A stretch of DNA of 64,000 bases. Source: Paenibacillus sp. FSL R5-0912 (GTDB lineage Bacteria > Bacillota > Bacilli > Paenibacillales > Paenibacillaceae). A program made the translations under genes and the position numbers. Below the pieces are notes generated by a model that saw only the letters and a program-made list of their open reading frames with translations, was not told where the DNA came from and did not search any database. The stretch lies in NCBI RefSeq assembly GCF_000758605.1, contig NZ_CP009282.1:2604001-2668000 (forward strand), read 5' to 3'. This document shows positions 9,410-17,107 of this stretch, one piece after another; position 1 is the first letter of the stretch; each line of letters opens with the position of its first letter.

Positions 9410-10459
9410 GTGGAACTTGGAATAAGCACCTTTGTCGAGACAACGCCTGATGTGAATACCGGTGAGACCCTGAGCCACGCGCAGCGGCTGCGTGAAGTGG
9501 TGGAGGAAATCGTGCTCGCGGATCAGGTGGGACTGGATGTATACGGCGTAGGTGAGCATCACCGGCCTGATTTTGCAGCTTCATCGCCTGCGGTTCTAAT
9601 GGTTGCTGCTGCACCGCTGACGAACAGAATCCGCCTGACCAGTGCAGTCATGATTCTCTCGTCAGCTGATCCGGTGCGTGTATTTCAGGATTTCGCCACA
9701 CTGGACGGGATTTCGAACGGCCGTGCCGAGATTATGGTGGGCCGTGGCTCGTTTGTGGAGTCGTTTCCGTTATTCGGCTATGATCTGAAGGATTATGAAG
9801 CACTGTTCGACGAGAAGCTGGATTTATTGCTGAAGCTCCGCGAGTCGGAGAAGGTGAGCTGGAGCGGGAAGCACCGTCCAGCGATACATAATCTGGGGAT
9901 TTATCCGCGTCCGGAGCAGAATCCCCTGCCTGTCTGGATTGCGAGTGCGGGAAGTCCGGAGTCTGCGGTCCGTGCCGGCACACTGGGCTTGCCGTTTGCC
10001 CTGGCGATTATCGGCAATGTGAATCCTTCGGATTATGCTACGCATGTACGGCTGTACAAGGAAGCAGCGGCCAAGGCCGGGCATGATGTGTCACAGCTGC
10101 CGATTGCCTCGCACTCGCATGGCTTCATTGCGAAGAGCAATGAGCTGGCGCTAGAGAAGTTCTTCCCGTCCACTCACGCGCGGACGAATGTCCGGGCGGT
10201 GGAGAAGGGGCTGCCGCCTTATCACCGTGCGGATTATGATGCGGCGAGCAGCTTTGACGGAGCGTTATATGTCGGCGGTCCGGAGACGGTTGCCCGCAAA
10301 ATCATCCACCTATACCAGCACGTGGGGATTACGCGGTTCCTGCTGCATGTGCCACACGGCTCCATGCCGCATGCGGAGGTTATGGAGGCGATCCGCCTCT
10401 TCGGAACTGAAGTGGCGCCAATTGTGCGGGCGGAAGCCGCCCGTTTGAAGAACGTATAG
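9410..10459 (+). CDS. LLM-class flavin-dependent oxidoreductase (luciferase-like)
   Basis: A 349-residue single-domain luciferase-like monooxygenase. The N-terminal strand MELGISTF, the VGEHHRPDFAASSP active-site histidine pair, the ATLDGISNGR segment and GRGSFVESFPLFG are typical of the family, which uses reduced FMN to oxidise small organic molecules. The GTG start follows TTAGGAGG by eight bases. The gene appears to be monocistronic: behind it lie a repeat and a strong hairpin. The physiological substrate is not predictable from sequence. Confidence 0.92.
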   Translation: MELGISTFVETTPDVNTGETLSHAQRLREVVEEIVLADQVGLDVYGVGEHHRPDFAASSPAVLMVAAAPLTNRIRLTSAVMILSSADPVRVFQDFATLDGISNGRAEIMVGRGSFVESFPLFGYDLKDYEALFDEKLDLLLKLRESEKVSWSGKHRPAIHNLGIYPRPEQNPLPVWIASAGSPESAVRAGTLGLPFALAIIGNVNPSDYATHVRLYKEAAAKAGHDVSQLPIASHSHGFIAKSNELALEKFFPSTHARTNVRAVEKGLPPYHRADYDAASSFDGALYVGGPETVARKIIHLYQHVGITRFLLHVPHGSMPHAEVMEAIRLFGTEVAPIVRAEAARLKNV

Positions 10460-10492
10460 CTGCTGTTGCGCGAGAGATTTCTCGTTGATCGC

Positions 10493-10673
10493 AAAATCCT
10501 GCACAAAGTACAACATTTTCTTCACTAACCGGCGCTAATATGGAATATGTTGTATGAAATACAGCATTACTCCTTCTCCAAGCGGTTTAGCGGGAGAATT
10601 CCTGTATTTCATACAACAATTCACCCGTAGCCCCAGGCATCGCAGGCTCAAAGTTGCAATCCTTACAACATTT
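10493..10673 (-). repeat. 181-bp dispersed intergenic repeat, copy A
   Basis: Read on the minus strand, this block aligns without gaps or with one 1-base gap to 40966-41147. It contains an inverted repeat with arms GTTGTATGAAATACAG and CTGTATTTCATACAAC, a perfect 16-bp stem with a 41-base loop that carries GCTAAACCGC. An outer box AATGTTGTA occurs near both ends. Differences between the copies fall as paired changes in the stem. A short ORF that crosses it (residues MLYFVQDF) is shared with copy B and is probably a by-product. Confidence 0.75.
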
Positions 10674-10757
10674 TAGTTTATTCCGTTCTGATGGATCTTT
10701 AGGAATGGGCGGTTACTGCTTTGGAGTTGGTCTTATGTTTGGCTTATATAACAATGA

Positions 10758-10783
10758 GACCCCGGGACATTAGTCCCGGGGTC
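10758..10783. terminator. Intrinsic hairpin between LLM oxidoreductase and aldolase
   Basis: An 11-bp GC-rich stem (GACCCCGGGAC with GTCCCGGGGTC) and a four-base loop, followed on plus by a weak T-rich stretch. It lies between the plus-strand oxidoreductase and the convergent aldolase gene and could serve both. Confidence 0.7.
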
Positions 10784-10854
10784 TTCGTCTGCTAATCAAG
10801 CAACTCTATAGATTGGGTGGGAAACTTAAGAGAAAAGGCGGAGCGGTGGAGGCT

Positions 10855-11742
10855 TCAAGTTATGGAAGCCTCGTAGATCGCAAGGGTGGATGCAGCAAGT
10901 ATGCTATTAAATTCATCGTCACTCTGCTGATCGCTGAGTCCCTGGGACAGGGCGCGCGAGAAGCTGGCAATGAGTCCGTGCTGGCGGGCCAGCTTCTCAT
11001 TCGCTTCTGCCTGGGTATAGCCCCCGGATAATGCCACGATGCGGACTACATGCGGATCTGCAGCGAGTTCGCTGTACAGATTATCTTCGGTCGGAAGTGA
11101 CAGCTTCAGCATGACCTTGACGCCCTCTTCCAGAGTGGATAATTGGGCGGCCAGTTCCCGCTTCAGCAGCTGCTCGGACGCTGCTTTGTCCGGGCTGAGA
11201 ATGTCTACTTCCGGTTCTATGATCGGAACCAACCCGTAACCGGCGATTTGCTCCGCGACAGCAAACTGCTGTTCTACGACTTGCCGGATACCCTCCGCGT
11301 TAGCTTCATGGATCACTGAGCGCATCTTGGTGCCGAAGATGTTCCTCTTGACCGCCCGTTCCAGCAGGTCATCCAGACCGGGAATGGGCTTCATGAGCTG
11401 AACCCCATTTTCCTGCGCGGCCAGTCCCTGATCGATTTTCAAAAAAGGCACGATGCCTTTCTGTTCCCATAAATAATCGGCGGTTAATTGTCCGTCTATG
11501 AAACGGTCCATCGTGTTCTCAAAAAGAATAGCGCCGAGGATATGCTCCGAATTAAATGCGGGACTCTGAATAATGCGTGTTCTCATCCCGTGGACCATCG
11601 CGTACATCTCTTCGTCACCGGAGTAGCGGTCCTCCTTAATGCCGTATTGCAGCAGCGCTTTGGGTGTGCTTCCCCCGCTCTGATCCAGAGCAGCTATAAA
11701 GCCTTGGCCTGTGTGAATTCTGTCCAATTGTTTCGTATTCAT
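10855..11742 (-). CDS. fda: Fructose-bisphosphate aldolase, class I (Fda type)
   Basis: A 295-residue protein of the short bacterial class I aldolase family known from staphylococci. It begins MNTKQLDRI, has the phosphate/substrate segment ALDQSGGSTPKAL, and carries the Schiff-base lysine K213 in VMLKLSLP. It should reversibly split fructose 1,6-bisphosphate without a metal in the cytoplasm. The start ATG follows an AAGGGAAGGAC site. It stands alone on the minus strand, next to genes of unrelated function. Confidence 0.92.
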   Translation of the reverse strand: MNTKQLDRIHTGQGFIAALDQSGGSTPKALLQYGIKEDRYSGDEEMYAMVHGMRTRIIQSPAFNSEHILGAILFENTMDRFIDGQLTADYLWEQKGIVPFLKIDQGLAAQENGVQLMKPIPGLDDLLERAVKRNIFGTKMRSVIHEANAEGIRQVVEQQFAVAEQIAGYGLVPIIEPEVDILSPDKAASEQLLKRELAAQLSTLEEGVKVMLKLSLPTEDNLYSELAADPHVVRIVALSGGYTQAEANEKLARQHGLIASFSRALSQGLSDQQSDDEFNSILAASTLAIYEASIT

Positions 11743-11915
11743 GGATATTTGTCCTTCCCTTCTACGAAATGAAATGGTGACTCCATCTGTTTAGTATAGC
11801 ACTTTTGATTAGGGACATACATTTGAGCCGGCAGAGCTTTCCATTTGAGTTGAGAGATATGGTATGTTACCTTGTTCAATAGGATGGTATGATAGGAAGA
11901 GGGGTGAAAATAATT

Positions 11916-12575
11916 ATGACAAATGAAACAACCAATGAGACAGCCAATGAGACCGCCAATGAGGCAACAAACGGGGAAGCAGAAGCTGCCGAGAAGGTCA
12001 TGACCGAAGAGAAATGGAACGAGCTGCTGAAGGCTGTTTTTCATAACGGCATTGTAGCTCTAAAAATGAGTTTCAGTGAAGTGGAAGGCCAGGTTCTGAA
12101 TTTGGATACTTACGGCCCGGTGTTTGTGTATCGTGTCAAGGACAGTGCCAACGATGATTATTACTGCGGGTTCTTCCTTCGTGAGTTGGCCGGCAGATTC
12201 CAGTCCGGAAGCAGTCCGGAAATCTGGATGGCCTCCTTCTTCCACGAATTGATGAAGACCAAGGGAGGCAACTCCTTGCCTAAGCCTCTTCCGAGTGAAG
12301 AGGAAGCCAAGGCCGTTGTTGATAATGTACTGGTTCCCATGTGCATCGCCGCTGTCCGTGAAGAATTCGCACCGGAGCAGGTTCATGCAGGCCTGGCCTT
12401 TAACCCGGAGCACGGACCGGTCTTTGAAGCAGGATTCCCTGCAATCACTGACGGGAACAACGTATGCGCGATTCCGCTTCATCTGTTGCTGACGCATTTA
12501 CAGCTGAACCGCGATCCTTCGGAGCTGCTGCTGCAGGGCTTGTACAAAATCCGTGAAGAACACGGAATGGAGTAA
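11916..12575 (+). CDS. Uncharacterised acidic protein with N-terminal NETx repeats
   Basis: A 219-residue protein I do not recognise. The first twenty residues are four near-identical tetrads (TNET, TNET, ANET, ANEA) encoded by a 12-bp tandem repeat at 11919-11966. The rest is a globular, soluble-looking domain with FFLRELAGRF, WMASFFHEL and a C-terminal helical tail, and no signal peptide or membrane segment. The start was taken at 11916 because GAGGGGTGA precedes it; an upstream ATG at 11889 lacks a site. A hairpin at 12605 ends the unit. Confidence 0.75.
   Translation: MTNETTNETANETANEATNGEAEAAEKVMTEEKWNELLKAVFHNGIVALKMSFSEVEGQVLNLDTYGPVFVYRVKDSANDDYYCGFFLRELAGRFQSGSSPEIWMASFFHELMKTKGGNSLPKPLPSEEEAKAVVDNVLVPMCIAAVREEFAPEQVHAGLAFNPEHGPVFEAGFPAITDGNNVCAIPLHLLLTHLQLNRDPSELLLQGLYKIREEHGME
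11919..11966 (+). repeat. 12-bp coding tandem repeat (four units)
   Basis: Four units of the form RCC-AAT-GAG-ACM encode the NETx tetrads at the N terminus of the 219-residue unknown protein. Such arrays can change copy number by slippage without breaking the frame. Confidence 0.8.
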
Positions 12576-12604
12576 AATGCAGGTAAAAGAGTAAGATAAG
12601 CACA

Positions 12605-12632
12605 GGCCGCTCCTCTATGGAAGCGGTCTTTT
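12605..12632 (+). terminator. Intrinsic terminator after the unknown protein
   Basis: Arms GGCCGCT and AGCGGTC enclose about ten bases and are followed by TTTT, 29 bp past the stop codon at 12575. Confidence 0.65.
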
Positions 12633-12874
12633 GCTGCAAAGATAAAAGTACATAGGTCCATACGGTCACTTCTCCTTCCGTTTCTGCCGGGTTCGCTGAA
12701 TTGTCAAAATTACAGTTCTTACCGGGAGTAAAAACGATATATATGGGGTGTAGCGGATGAAGACGTTCTCAAATGCCATTTTCCGAAACCGGTTGGGTTA
12801 GGTTTCAACTGCACGAACGTACACGTGCATTGAAATAGGATGGGCAACCTTGAATAGCAAAGAGGAGGACAACG

Positions 12875-14116
12875 ATGTTGAGAAGAGGAAAAGTCTTAAG
12901 TTTGTTTCTGCTGTTCACGCTTTTGATCGCACTGGTGCCTGCGGGGAATTCCAGCGCAGCATCAACCTGGAATCTGGCCTGGAGCGATGAGTTCGACGGC
13001 TCTTCCCTGAATACCGCCAACTGGACTGCCGAGACCGGCACCGGTAGCGGCGGCTGGGGAAACAATGAATTGCAATATTATACGAACCGGACACAGAATC
13101 TGCAGGTTACCGGCGGCAATCTTGTAATCACAGCGCAGAAGGAATCCTATGGCGGCATGAATTATACCTCAGCACGGATCAAGACGCAGGGCCTCAAGAA
13201 TTTCACCTATGGCAAAATAGAAGCCAGAATCAAGCTGCCTTCCGGTCAGGGGTTATGGCCTGCATTCTGGATGCTGGGCTCCAATATCACCACGGCCGGC
13301 TGGCCGGCCTCCGGGGAAACGGATATTATGGAACGGGTGAATAATAACGCCTTCGTCAACGGTACAGTGCATTGGGATGCAGGCGGGCATGCCGAATACG
13401 GGCAGGTGTCCGGAAGTCTGGATTTCTCCCAGTATCATGTGTACAGCGTGGAGTGGGATTCGAAATATATCAAGTGGTTCGTTGACGGCAACCAGTTCAA
13501 TCAATTCTATATTGAGAACGGAACAGGCAATACAGAGGAATTCCAGAAACCGTTCTTCCTGCTGCTGAACCTTGCGGTAGGCGGCAATTGGCCGGGCGCA
13601 CCGAACAGTGCTACCAGCTTCCCGGCACAAATGCTGGTTGACTATGTGCGTGTGTATCAGGCAGGCGCTCCATCGACCGGTATTGTCAGCGGCGGAGTAT
13701 ACACATTAATGTCCAAAGTAAGCGGCAAAGTGCTGGATGTGAAGGATGTCTCCACGGCAGACGGGGCCAAAATGCACCAGTGGACTAATTATACTGCCAG
13801 CAACCAGCAGTTCAGAGTGGAGAGCACAGGGGATGGCTTCTACAAGCTTACTGCGATGCATAGCGGTAAGGTGCTGGATGTTCCGAATGCCTCCACTGCA
13901 AGCGGCGTCCAGCTGCAGCAGGCCAATGACAATGGCAGCAATGCCCAGCGCTGGAGCATCATCGATGTAGGTGGCGGTTACTATAAGCTTATATCCAAAG
14001 CGAGCGGGCTGGCTATGGATGTCTCCTCGTCCTCTACAGCGGATGGTGCGGTAGTGCAGCAATGGACCGACAACGGAACAGATGCCCAGAAGTGGCTGCT
14101 CACCAAGATTAACTAG
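12875..14116 (+). CDS. Secreted GH16 beta-glucanase with C-terminal ricin-type lectin domain
   Basis: A 413-residue secreted enzyme. Residues 1-30 form a Sec signal peptide ending near NSSAAS. Residues 31-265 are a GH16 jelly roll with the catalytic signature E148-T-D150-I-M-E153, the DxxE form found in laminarinases and lichenases. After a short linker, residues 275-413 form a ricin B-like trefoil with three QxW-type repeats (NQQFRV, AQRWSI, AQKWLL). It should cut beta-1,3 or mixed beta-1,3-1,4 glucans outside the cell, with the lectin module aiding binding. A GAGGAGG site precedes the ATG. It is flanked by hairpins, so probably monocistronic. Confidence 0.95.
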   Translation: MLRRGKVLSLFLLFTLLIALVPAGNSSAASTWNLAWSDEFDGSSLNTANWTAETGTGSGGWGNNELQYYTNRTQNLQVTGGNLVITAQKESYGGMNYTSARIKTQGLKNFTYGKIEARIKLPSGQGLWPAFWMLGSNITTAGWPASGETDIMERVNNNAFVNGTVHWDAGGHAEYGQVSGSLDFSQYHVYSVEWDSKYIKWFVDGNQFNQFYIENGTGNTEEFQKPFFLLLNLAVGGNWPGAPNSATSFPAQMLVDYVRVYQAGAPSTGIVSGGVYTLMSKVSGKVLDVKDVSTADGAKMHQWTNYTASNQQFRVESTGDGFYKLTAMHSGKVLDVPNASTASGVQLQQANDNGSNAQRWSIIDVGGGYYKLISKASGLAMDVSSSSTADGAVVQQWTDNGTDAQKWLLTKIN

Positions 14117-14193
14117 GGAAGCCTCACTCTAACTCTAATAGCATCTTCCCGCTCATCAGACCGGGATGCGAATGGGACTGTTTATAGATAGGG

Positions 14194-14224
14194 ACGAAAG
14201 ACCGCGGAAGCTGCGGTCTTTCGT
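14194..14224. terminator. Hairpin terminator after GH16 gene
   Basis: A perfect 12-bp stem (ACGAAAGACCGC with GCGGTCTTTCGT), with T residues inside the descending arm, about 80 bp past the GH16 stop. Confidence 0.75.
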
Positions 14225-14360
14225 GCTTGTACGTGGTTATATTAGAATAATATTATTCAAAGCGGATGTTCTTGCTGAAGCGGACTGGGTTCCAGCTTGA
14301 TCCAGCTTCAGCCGGCAGAATAGTCATACCCTAAATATTCATTGATGTGATAATGCTTAT

Positions 14361-14374
14361 TGTAAGCGTTATTA
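14361..14374 (+). promoter_or_regulatory. Candidate CcpA catabolite-responsive (cre) site
   Basis: TGTAAGCGTTATTA matches 13 of 14 positions of the classical cre consensus TGWAARCGYTWNCW. The overlapping inverted repeat AATGCTTA-TTG-TAAGCGTT strengthens it. It is 35 bp before the esterase start, where repression by CcpA would be plausible. This is a motif match only. Confidence 0.45.
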
Positions 14375-14408
14375 TATGGTGGGATAAATGGAATATTGGA
14401 GGCGATTT

Positions 14409-15398
14409 ATGCAAAGCCGCGGAAATGCCAGGTCTAACTTAATGATGCTGATAATACTAATCATGCTAATATGCTGTATGTCCCTTGTGAGTTGTTCTTC
14501 CGGTACAGATTCAGCGGCTGTCCAGACAGCTTCCCCGGAAGCGTCCGCAGCCGCAACTGAAGGGACTGCGTCAGCAGCACCGCAGCAGAGCCCCGGAATT
14601 CAAAATTTAACGTTCCACAGTGAGGCGCTGGATCGGGAGATGCGGCTCAGTATTTACCTGCCCGAAGGCTACAGTGCGAAGCAGCATTACCCGGTCCTCT
14701 ATTTCATCCACGGCTACGGCGGCCAAGAAACGGATATGATCGCCGGGCTGGGGCTGCATCTCAATGCAGACAGGCTGATTGAAGCAGGTCAGATCAATCC
14801 GCTCATTATCGTCTCCCCGCAGATGGATAACAGCTATGGGCTGAATTCTTCTCCTGCATATGCACCGAATGATCCTGGTGACCCCCTGACGACCTCTAAC
14901 GGGATGTATGAAGATTATCTAGTGAAGGATGTTGTGAATTATGTGGATTCGCATTTCAGCACGTTAGCCGAGCGGGATTCGCGTTATATTGGCGGCATCT
15001 CAATGGGCGGCTTTGTAAGCCTGCATGCCGCGCTGCTGCACAGCGATGTCTTCAGCAGGGCAGGCGGGCATAGTCCGGCGCTGTTTCTGGATGACTGGTC
15101 TTCGGTCGGCGGTGAATACGGCCTGATCAGATTCCTGTATCCGACAGAAGCAGAGCGGCAGGAGCGTGATCCGCTTATTTTGGCGAAGGATAGGGATTTA
15201 AGTGATCTGGCAGTATACCTGGATTGCGGGGAAGAGGACAACTACCGGTTCTATGAAGGTGCAGAGCAATTATATACACTGCTTAAGGATAAGGGGGTGC
15301 CGGTTGAATATCACCTGAGAGCAGGGGAACATGATGGGGAGTACTGGAGAGCCCACTTGGATGAGTATTTGATTTTTTATGCCGGAAGGACTAACTGA
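14409..15398 (+). CDS. Lipoprotein alpha/beta-hydrolase (esterase-D/feruloyl-esterase-like)
   Basis: A 329-residue membrane-anchored esterase. The N-terminal hydrophobic segment ends in the lipobox LVSC, followed by a Ser/Ala/Thr-rich linker. The hydrolase domain has the HGYGG oxyanion segment, nucleophile serine in GGISMGG, an acid in LDCGEED and the histidine in GEHDGEYW. The start at 14409 is preferred because GGAGG lies six bases before it; an upstream in-frame ATG at 14388 has only GGTGGG. Similar enzymes deacylate plant-polymer or xylan side chains. Coming after a secreted glucanase, a role in polysaccharide use is plausible but not shown. Confidence 0.9.
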   Translation: MQSRGNARSNLMMLIILIMLICCMSLVSCSSGTDSAAVQTASPEASAAATEGTASAAPQQSPGIQNLTFHSEALDREMRLSIYLPEGYSAKQHYPVLYFIHGYGGQETDMIAGLGLHLNADRLIEAGQINPLIIVSPQMDNSYGLNSSPAYAPNDPGDPLTTSNGMYEDYLVKDVVNYVDSHFSTLAERDSRYIGGISMGGFVSLHAALLHSDVFSRAGGHSPALFLDDWSSVGGEYGLIRFLYPTEAERQERDPLILAKDRDLSDLAVYLDCGEEDNYRFYEGAEQLYTLLKDKGVPVEYHLRAGEHDGEYWRAHLDEYLIFYAGRTN

Positions 15399-15400
15399 CG

Positions 15401-16432
15401 ATGATGCTTACGAATTATAAATTGAATTTTGAAAAGCTATGTGCTACATATAACTTGGGGTCACTGCGCACTGAGCCGGAGCGGATCTTCGGCGGGTTCC
15501 TGCACCGGATGTACCGGATGACCACGGATCAGGCAGAGTACGCAGTGAAAGCGCTGAATCCGCAGATTATGCTCCGGGAATCAGTGATGAACAACCTGAC
15601 AGCCGCCGAGAAGGCCGCGGAGCTCGCAAGCAGACATGGAATAAATGCTCTCCCGGCTCTGCTGCATGAGGGGAGCTGTATGCATGAAGTGGACGGGCAG
15701 TATTATCTGCTGTTTCCATGGATTGAAGGCCGCTCTATATCTGCAGGCAACGCGGGGCTGGAGCACTGCGTTACTATGGGGGAAGCTCTCGCGGCTATAC
15801 ATGCCACGGACTTCTCTCCGCTCCATAATGAGCTCCATAGGGATAGCACAGCGGAACAATTGCAGACCGATTGGAAAGGGTATGCCGTACAAGGTCAGGC
15901 GATGGATCTTCCATGGTCCGCTTCCCTTATGGCTGCTCTGGACAAGCTCTACCGCTATGAGGAGCTGGTGAATGCTGCTATGCCGATCCTTAATGGCAAC
16001 AGGATTATCAGCCACCGGGATCTGGACCTGAAGAATGTGCTGTGGGATCATGACGGCCGGCCCGTTATTATTGACTGGGAGGCTGCGGGCTGGATCAACC
16101 CGGCGCAGGAGCTGGTTGAAGTGGCACTCTATTGGTCAGACTTTGAGAGTGGTCACATCCGCAAGGAGGCCTTCTGTGCGCTGATTCAGGCTTACCGTAA
16201 TCATGGGGGAGGGACACGTGACCCCTGGCCGGAGGTGCTAATCAGCGGTTACCACGGGAAGCTGGGCTGGCTGGATTACAGCATCCGGCGGTCGCTGGGG
16301 CTGGAAGGCCCGGATGAAGCGGAGCGGGAGCTTGGGACAAGCCAGGTGCTGCCTACGCTGCAAGCGCTGAAGGATTACGAAGCGTTCATTCCGCTTTGCC
16401 TGCAATGGCTTACGAACTTAAGTATGAAATAG
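15401..16432 (+). CDS. Aminoglycoside-phosphotransferase-like kinase
   Basis: A 343-residue protein with the APH/choline-kinase fold. The catalytic loop is SHRDLDLKNVLW and the metal-binding aspartate is in VIIDWEAAG. The glycine-rich nucleotide loop is short and not canonical. It starts two bases after the esterase stop, so the two are probably co-transcribed. Relatives phosphorylate amino sugars, choline-like alcohols or antibiotics. Nothing here points to a specific substrate, so antibiotic resistance should not be assumed. Confidence 0.85.
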   Translation: MMLTNYKLNFEKLCATYNLGSLRTEPERIFGGFLHRMYRMTTDQAEYAVKALNPQIMLRESVMNNLTAAEKAAELASRHGINALPALLHEGSCMHEVDGQYYLLFPWIEGRSISAGNAGLEHCVTMGEALAAIHATDFSPLHNELHRDSTAEQLQTDWKGYAVQGQAMDLPWSASLMAALDKLYRYEELVNAAMPILNGNRIISHRDLDLKNVLWDHDGRPVIIDWEAAGWINPAQELVEVALYWSDFESGHIRKEAFCALIQAYRNHGGGTRDPWPEVLISGYHGKLGWLDYSIRRSLGLEGPDEAERELGTSQVLPTLQALKDYEAFIPLCLQWLTNLSMK

Positions 16433-16448
16433 AAGGAGTTGGGCCCCG

Positions 16449-16838
16449 ATGGAAGAGAATAAAGTCACCTATGAATCTGTCGATCAATATATTTTGGCCT
16501 ATGCACCAGAGGTCCAGGAGATTCTGCAGACCTTGCGCAAGGTCATCCGGGAGGCAGCGCCAGAGGCAGAAGAGAAGATCAGCTATCAGATGCCAACCTT
16601 CTTCCTGCATAAGAATCTGGTGCATTTCGCCGCATTCAAGAATCACATTGGATTCTATCCGGCACCGCAGGGAATTGAAGCGTTCAAAGAGGAACTTGCG
16701 AAATATAAAGGGGCCAAAGGCTCTGTGCAATTTCCGATTCATGAGCCGCTTCCCTATGAACTCATTACGAGGATCGTTAAATTCAGAGTGGAAGAGAATC
16801 AGCAGCAGGCAGCGGGTAAGGCGAAGAAGAAGAAATAA
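16449..16838 (+). CDS. DUF1801 / YdhG-like protein
   Basis: A 129-residue protein with the DUF1801 core: the N-terminal segment Y(E)SVDQYILAYAPEVQEILQ, the ISYQMPTFF strand, HFAAFKNHIGFYP, and KGSVQFPIHEPLP before the last helix. The family has a frataxin-like fold, and one Bacillus member was described as an iron chaperone; for this protein the function is inferred only. The C terminus ends in a lysine-rich tail. GAAGGAG precedes the start. It follows the kinase gene by 16 bp and is probably the last gene of that unit. Confidence 0.85.
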   Translation: MEENKVTYESVDQYILAYAPEVQEILQTLRKVIREAAPEAEEKISYQMPTFFLHKNLVHFAAFKNHIGFYPAPQGIEAFKEELAKYKGAKGSVQFPIHEPLPYELITRIVKFRVEENQQQAAGKAKKKK

Positions 16839-17013
16839 GTGCTTATGGCAGACCGGGAGGCAGAGAGGGTAGCAAGCTATGTCTATTACCACAATCAGCT
16901 GCAGGAGGAACAGGCTGTTCATGGACCGAACAGAATAATTATCCTATACGAACTGGTAAAGTAAAGTCCGGGCCCGCTGAAACATCGGGGATTTGTATTT
17001 TCCGGGAATGCAC

Positions 17014-17049
17014 AACGAGCCTTGGAAGTGATTCCAGAGGCTCGTTTTT
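17014..17049. terminator. Convergent hairpin terminator
   Basis: Arms AACGAGCC and GGCTCGTT with inner TGGA/TCCA pairing, followed by TTTTT on plus. It lies between the DUF1801 gene and the convergent M3 peptidase. Confidence 0.8.
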
Positions 17050-17107
17050 AGCATCTTTTATTTAAGTTAATTGTTCAGTAGCCTTGCTGTCATAGGGGAT
17101 TCTCTGC

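Noticed and set aside
15401..16432. Aminoglycoside resistance gene
   Set aside because: Only the general APH/choline-kinase fold is visible. The gene sits in a housekeeping-like context, so a resistance call is not supported.
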